DNA of 9,981 nt from Phycisphaerae bacterium (lineage in GTDB: Bacteria; Planctomycetota; Phycisphaerae; UBA1845; Fen-1342): positions 1-9,981 of the forward strand of contig JALSRY010000534.1 in assembly GCA_026984555.1 (NCBI GenBank). The letters are read 5' to 3'. The position numbers were made by a program, and so were the translations under genes. Every line of letters begins with the position of its first letter. The stretch's first letter is position 1. Below, in pieces: positions 7,101 to 9,981 of this stretch. The notes under the pieces were generated by a model. That model was not told where the DNA came from. It made no database searches and saw nothing but the letters and a program-made list of their open reading frames with translations.

Positions 7101-7655
7101 TCAGTCGAAGAGGAACACCGCCGCGGCAACCACGGTGGTCCACAGCCCGTTCTTGTCCCCCTCCGCGGTTTGTACGCAGGCCCGCGACGTGACGATCTGT
7201 CCGCTCATGCGGTAGATTTCGCGGCGTTCGTCGTAATCCGCATCGGGGTCGAACTCGAGCCCGAGCGTGGAAGCCAGCATGCTGGCCGCCATGTCTTCGA
7301 CGAGGTCAGCGGTCTTGCGGCTGTTCATGCCGAAGCCGTGGTATTCGGAGATGTAGCCGTAGTGTTCGCCGCGGGCGGGGATGGCCAGCCCGACGCCGGC
7401 GGAGACGAGGCGGTTGGGCTCGCTGGTCGAGGAATCGGCGAGGACGCAGTAGGTGATTTCGCCGGGGTTGAGGTTCTTGAGTCCCGATCGTTTCGGCACG
7501 ATCTTGCAGCCGGGAGGAAAGATGCTGGAGACCTTCACGAGGTTCAGCGGGGCGATGCCGGCGTCGCGCAGGGCCACCTCGAACGACTGGAGCTTCTGGC
7601 GGTGCTTGCCGACGCCGCGCGTAAAGAACATCCGCTTGGGAACCATGGGCTGCAT
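7101..7655 (-). CDS. pdaD: Pyruvoyl-dependent arginine decarboxylase
   Basis: This enzyme decarboxylates arginine to agmatine with a protein-derived pyruvoyl group instead of pyridoxal phosphate. The proenzyme self-cleaves at a Ser-Ser bond; the new N-terminal serine becomes the pyruvoyl group. The 184 residues match the PvlArgDC family: KRMFFTRGVGKHRQKLQSFE near the start, LNLVKVSSIFPPG (37-49), the predicted cleavage region VLADSSTSEPN (S75/S76), SAGVGLAIP (85-93), and SEYHG with E104, probably equivalent to the catalytic glutamate of the archaeal enzyme. The length is normal for the family. The ATG at 7655 has GGAGG nine bases upstream; the ATG at 7664 overlaps that site, so it is unlikely, and 7646 is too far from it. 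The gene is first in an operon with agmatinase, giving a complete arginine-to-putrescine route. Symbols for this family vary (pdaD in archaea, aaxB in chlamydiae). Confidence 0.93.
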   Translation of the reverse strand: MQPMVPKRMFFTRGVGKHRQKLQSFEVALRDAGIAPLNLVKVSSIFPPGCKIVPKRSGLKNLNPGEITYCVLADSSTSEPNRLVSAGVGLAIPARGEHYGYISEYHGFGMNSRKTADLVEDMAASMLASTLGLEFDPDADYDERREIYRMSGQIVTSRACVQTAEGDKNGLWTTVVAAAVFLFD

Positions 7656-7756
7656 GTGCGCCATCCTCCATGCGACCAGTCGCGGGCGCCCGTGTCGCGC
7701 GGGCCGCACGACCGCGCCAAACCGATTCGGTACCTTGCGAAGAACCGGGGCGGCGG

Positions 7757-7762
7757 ATTATA
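7757..7762 (-). promoter_or_regulatory. Consensus -10 box of the arginine decarboxylase-agmatinase operon
   Basis: On the minus strand this is a perfect TATAAT in otherwise very GC-rich DNA. The -35 region 17 bases upstream reads TTTCGG, matching only the leading TT, so the promoter may be weak or activator-dependent. Transcription would start near 7750, giving a leader of about 95 bases. That leader contains GCGACCAGTCGC (7672-7683 on the plus strand), a short inverted repeat next to the ribosome site, and the palindrome CGGGCGCCCG (7683-7692). Confidence 0.5.
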
Positions 7763-7868
7763 ACGCCCGCGCCGGCGCTCCGAAAGAACGTGCGCGCCGC
7801 GCGGCCGCGGCGCGGAGGCAAGCCCGGGACGCGTCGTGAACTCGTCACCCCCGCTGCGGGACGGCGTT

Positions 7869-8831
7869 TCAGGGCTGCGTATCCGCGAGCATCATGCCGG
7901 TGCTGAGCAACTCCCCCTCGCCGCCGCCGGTGACGCCGAAGATGTAGCCGGTGAACGGCTGGTGTGACAGCCCGAACGGGTGGGGGAACAGTTCGAGTCC
8001 GCGGCGGGAGCTTTCGGTGAGCAAGAGCTTGAGGATCGAGGTGTCGGCGACGGGGGCCACGCGGCCGAACCCGATGCCGTTGGCGGGGTTGTAGACGCCG
8101 ACGATGAACTGGTCGTTGTAGTTGAGCGAACCCCCGTCGGCGGGATCGTTCACCCCGTCGGGCGGGTAGCGGTTGTAATAGCTTCCGACGGTCGGCGCGT
8201 AGTCGTGGGTGACATAACCGCGGACCCAGTCGGCGGCACCGTAGGCGACGTGCGCGCCGTTCATCACACCGCCGGGGGTGCCGAGGTCGACCAGGTTGGT
8301 TCCGTACTTCACGTTGATGTAGTCCACGCGGATGAAGCAGCCCCACGGATAGATCGAGACTTCGTGGATGATCCGCCGCGACGTGTCGCCGTTCTTGAAC
8401 CACTCCAGGTGCACGGTTTTGCGCTGGTCGTCGTCTTGGACGATCCACGCATCGGCCAGCACGCCGCGGCCGGCATCGGCGTCGATGTAGTAGTGCTGGC
8501 CGCAGCCGCACACCTGGTCGCCGCCACCGCCCACCTTGATCGTGAAATGGCGAATCGCGAACTGGTCGAAATCCGCGTAAAAGGGGAGGTATTCCACCCG
8601 TAGCGTGCTGTTTTCGAGCACGACGTACGAATTGCCCGGACCGATCTCGACGGACAGCTCGGGATCGCGTGGCGTCGGCGCCGCCGCCGCGGTGACGGCT
8701 CCCGCCGACCGAGCCGCACCCGAAACCAGCATCGGCTGAGCCGCCAGCGGCACGCCGAGGGTCCATACCATCGTCGCCGTCGCGGCAGCCAGGCGCCACG
8801 CGCCACGCATCTTCTTGGTTTTCTCACACAT
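7869..8831 (-). CDS. Exported protein of unknown function
   Basis: I do not recognise this 320-residue protein. The N-terminus looks like a Sec signal peptide: basic MCEKTKKMRGAWR, a hydrophobic stretch, and a likely cleavage site near residue 31 (GVPLAAQ). An Ala-rich linker to about residue 55 follows. From about 58 onward the protein has many aromatic and beta-type segments: YVVLENSTLRVEYLPF (69-84), FAIRHFTIKVGGGGDQ (91-106), HEVSIYPWGCFIRVDYI (156-172) and FTGYIFGVTGGGEGEL (293-308). A CGCGQHYY motif (108-115) contains two cysteines. The alternation suggests an extracytoplasmic beta-sandwich, perhaps carbohydrate-related, but no catalytic signature is visible. There is no lipobox or C-terminal sorting motif. 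I chose the ATG at 8831 because it puts the signal peptide first, with GAG five bases upstream; the frame continues open to 9023 but that extension covers the promoter region. It is a monocistronic minus-strand gene. Confidence 0.83.
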   Translation of the reverse strand: MCEKTKKMRGAWRLAAATATMVWTLGVPLAAQPMLVSGAARSAGAVTAAAAPTPRDPELSVEIGPGNSYVVLENSTLRVEYLPFYADFDQFAIRHFTIKVGGGGDQVCGCGQHYYIDADAGRGVLADAWIVQDDDQRKTVHLEWFKNGDTSRRIIHEVSIYPWGCFIRVDYINVKYGTNLVDLGTPGGVMNGAHVAYGAADWVRGYVTHDYAPTVGSYYNRYPPDGVNDPADGGSLNYNDQFIVGVYNPANGIGFGRVAPVADTSILKLLLTESSRRGLELFPHPFGLSHQPFTGYIFGVTGGGEGELLSTGMMLADTQP

Positions 8832-8879
8832 GGAAACTCGCTTCTTGCCCCCCTCCTCCGCACCATCGTAATCCCACCC

Positions 8880-8886
8880 TATAATA
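8880..8886. promoter_or_regulatory. Overlapping divergent -10 boxes
   Basis: TATAATA on the plus strand gives a perfect TATAAT at 8880-8885 facing the small gene at 8981. The minus strand gives TATTAT at 8886-8881 (5 of 6) facing the exported protein gene at 8831. The two hexamers share five base pairs. Neither has a good -35: TCCGCA on the plus side and CCACCG on the minus side. Simultaneous use by two polymerases would be mutually exclusive. The minus-strand leader would be about 40 bases, the plus-strand leader about 90. Confidence 0.42.
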
Positions 8887-8980
8887 GCGCGCCCTAAGTG
8901 ACCCGGTGGGTCGGCATCGCCAAGCCCGGCCGGCGGGTCGCTCTGCTTGCCTCCGCTCATCGCCGAAACGGGAGATCGTG

Positions 8981-9244
8981 ATGGCCAGGTTCCAACGCAG
9001 CCGCGATGCGCAACGGCTCGCAACGATCCGCGAACTCGCGGTCGTGATCCGGCGCGAGCTGGAGACGGCGTTGGCCGATCGCGAGGACGTGCGGCACGGA
9101 CACGAGACCCTGCGGCTGCGGCTTCGGCGTCTGCTCGACGAAACCGAGAGCGTGCCCGAGCCGTTTCGCAAGGCCCGGCGAATGATGCTCCACGCTATCG
9201 GACGTTCGGAAGCGGGCGACCAACGACGGCGGTGCGGCAGTTGA
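8981..9244 (+). CDS. Small helical basic protein, possibly truncated by an in-frame TGA
   Basis: An 87-residue protein of unknown function. It is rich in Arg, Glu and Leu with a heptad-like helical pattern (IRELAVVIRRELETALADRE, about 16-35, and LRLRLRRLLDE, 44-54). It probably folds as a helical bundle or coiled coil in the cytoplasm; no signal peptide or membrane segment is seen. The start is well supported: ATG at 8981 with GGAG six bases upstream. The end is odd. After the TGA at 9242-9244 the same frame stays open for 35 more codons and looks coding, so this may be a truncated form of a 123-codon gene. The gene is divergent from the exported protein gene and convergent with the RND permease. 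I do not recognise the family. Confidence 0.6.
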   Translation: MARFQRSRDAQRLATIRELAVVIRRELETALADREDVRHGHETLRLRLRRLLDETESVPEPFRKARRMMLHAIGRSEAGDQRRRCGS

Positions 9245-9352
9245 CACGCCGCCCCCGAGAGGCTGGTCCAGCTTCCTGACGACACCAACTACGCGGAGTT
9301 GCTCGAAGGTCTGCGGCGGCTCGCGGAGTGGGGTGCGCCCGGCGGCCCATGA
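9245..9352 (+). other. Coding-like continuation after the in-frame TGA
   Basis: This follows directly in frame after the TGA at 9242-9244 and ends at TGA 9350-9352. It reads HAAPERLVQLPDDTNYAELL and continues with a short Leu/Arg-rich helix (EGLRRLAEWG). About 21 of 25 third codon positions in the central part are G or C, as expected of a real gene in this genome. There is no start codon or ribosome site of its own. It is probably the C-terminal part of the 8981 gene, separated by a nonsense change, a sequencing error, or a pair of compensating frameshifts. Confidence 0.42.
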
Positions 9353-9387
9353 CGGGACCAAGGCCCCGCCGCGCCCCGGGCACTTGC

Positions 9388-9981
9388 TCAGACGGCGGTG
9401 GGCAGCGGTTTTTCGGGTCCGTGCCAGAGGCGATGTAACGCGACCTTGATATCGTAGAACACCATGTAGTTCGCCGGCACGACCACCAGCGTCAGCACGG
9501 TCGCGAATGCCAACCCGAAGCTGATCGAGATCGCCATCGGAATGAGAAAACGCGCCTGAAACGACGTTTCGGTCATCAGCGGTGCCAACCCGAGGATCGT
9601 GGTCAGCGACGTCAGCAGGATGGGGCGCAGTCGGCGGACGGCGGCGGCGATGACGGCGGGCCGAACCTCCATGCCCCCCTCGACCTCCTTGTTGATGAAA
9701 TCCACCAGGATCAGCGCGTCGTTCACCACGATTCCCGTCAGGGCCACCAGCCCGATCATCGACAGCACCGTAAGCGGATAGCCCATCAGCAGGTGCCCGA
9801 CGATCGCGCCGTTGAGGCCGAACGGAATCGCCGTCAGCACGATCAGCGGCTGGATATAGCTGCGGAAGAGTCCGGCGAGCATGAAGTAGATGAGCAGCAC
9901 CGCGATGAAGAAGTCGCGCCGCAACGACCCGAGCGACTTGGTCGCCTCGTGTCGATTGCCCGAGAAGATGATCCGCAGGCC
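9388..9981 (-). CDS. RND-family efflux permease, C-terminal part (runs off right edge)
   Basis: An inner-membrane proton-driven RND transporter of the AcrB/MdtB/CusA class, which exports drugs, metals or lipophilic compounds with a periplasmic adaptor and an outer-membrane channel. Only the last 197 residues are visible, covering the final transmembrane helices. Family hallmarks are SLRRDFFIAVLLIYFMLAGL, then SYIQPLIVLTAIPFGLNGA, the highly conserved GIVVNDALILVDFIN, RLRPILLTSLTTILGLAPL, and the last helix ending VVVPANYMVFYD. The frame stays open to the window edge, upstream of the first in-frame TTG, with GNRHEATKSLGS before the first helix, as in the RND loop preceding it. The C-terminus is complete and normal, with a short basic and Pro-rich tail. 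The substrate class cannot be told from this part. The upstream adaptor gene, if present, would lie beyond the right edge. The gene is convergent with the small plus-strand gene. Confidence 0.95.
   Translation of the reverse strand, partial: GLRIIFSGNRHEATKSLGSLRRDFFIAVLLIYFMLAGLFRSYIQPLIVLTAIPFGLNGAIVGHLLMGYPLTVLSMIGLVALTGIVVNDALILVDFINKEVEGGMEVRPAVIAAAVRRLRPILLTSLTTILGLAPLMTETSFQARFLIPMAISISFGLAFATVLTLVVVPANYMVFYDIKVALHRLWHGPEKPLPTAV

Noticed and set aside
6019..7215. Plus-strand frame of 398 codons opposite the agmatinase gene.
   Set aside because: It is antisense to the complete ureohydrolase motifs; its Gly/Ala/Val/Asp-rich content is explained by the complementary codons.
8832..9023. 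N-terminal extension of the exported protein.
   Set aside because: The frame is open, but it would bury the signal peptide at about residue 65 and overlap the divergent promoter and the plus-strand gene start.
9242..9244. TGA read as selenocysteine.
   Set aside because: I see no convincing SECIS-like hairpin just downstream and no redox motif around the codon (context CGS-stop-HAAP). A nonsense change or sequence error is simpler, so it is kept only as a check.
9245..9387. Alternative plus-strand frame reading GWSSFLTTPTT through the end of the small gene.
   Set aside because: Its codon use is less typical and it runs on over the RND stop region, while the frame in register with 8981 ends neatly and looks more coding-like. 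I could not fully exclude a frameshift.

Overview
The window is about 10 kb of GC-rich bacterial chromosome packed with ordinary-length genes. I see no insertion sequence, integrase, CRISPR array, tRNA or rRNA. The best guess for the source is a planctomycete, probably Phycisphaerae-like. This is inferred from the style of the IF-2 N-terminus, the pairing of a pyruvoyl-dependent arginine decarboxylase with an agmatinase, and a small GC-rich lipoprotein with no evident relatives. No single gene proves it.

Layout, left to right. (1) Positions 1-426, minus strand: the N-terminus of translation initiation factor IF-2 (infB), running off the left edge, with a 318-base gene-free leader upstream. 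(2) Positions 745-4138, minus strand: a probable three-gene operon transcribed right to left. It encodes a membrane-anchored protein with two similar halves, a 634-residue protein with two Kdo/WaaP-type kinase domains in tandem, and a NUDIX hydrolase. (3) Positions 4427-6157, plus strand: a small secreted lipoprotein, then the bifunctional chorismate mutase/prephenate dehydratase of phenylalanine synthesis (pheA). (4) Positions 6211-7655, minus strand: pyruvoyl-dependent arginine decarboxylase followed 20 bases later by agmatinase. Together they make a two-step arginine to agmatine to putrescine route, behind a consensus -10 box. (5) Positions 7869-8831, minus strand: an exported protein of unknown function. 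It is divergent from a small plus-strand gene (8981-9244) whose frame stays coding-like beyond its TGA stop. (6) Positions 9388-9981, minus strand: the C-terminal part of an RND efflux permease, running off the right edge.

The clearest functional unit is the polyamine operon. The most unusual unit is the 745-4138 operon, in which a two-half membrane-anchored protein sits next to a two-kinase protein with both active sites apparently intact. The in-frame TGA at 9242-9244 and the altered phenylalanine-binding motif in PheA are smaller oddities. I did not find a clear new defence or mobile system here.
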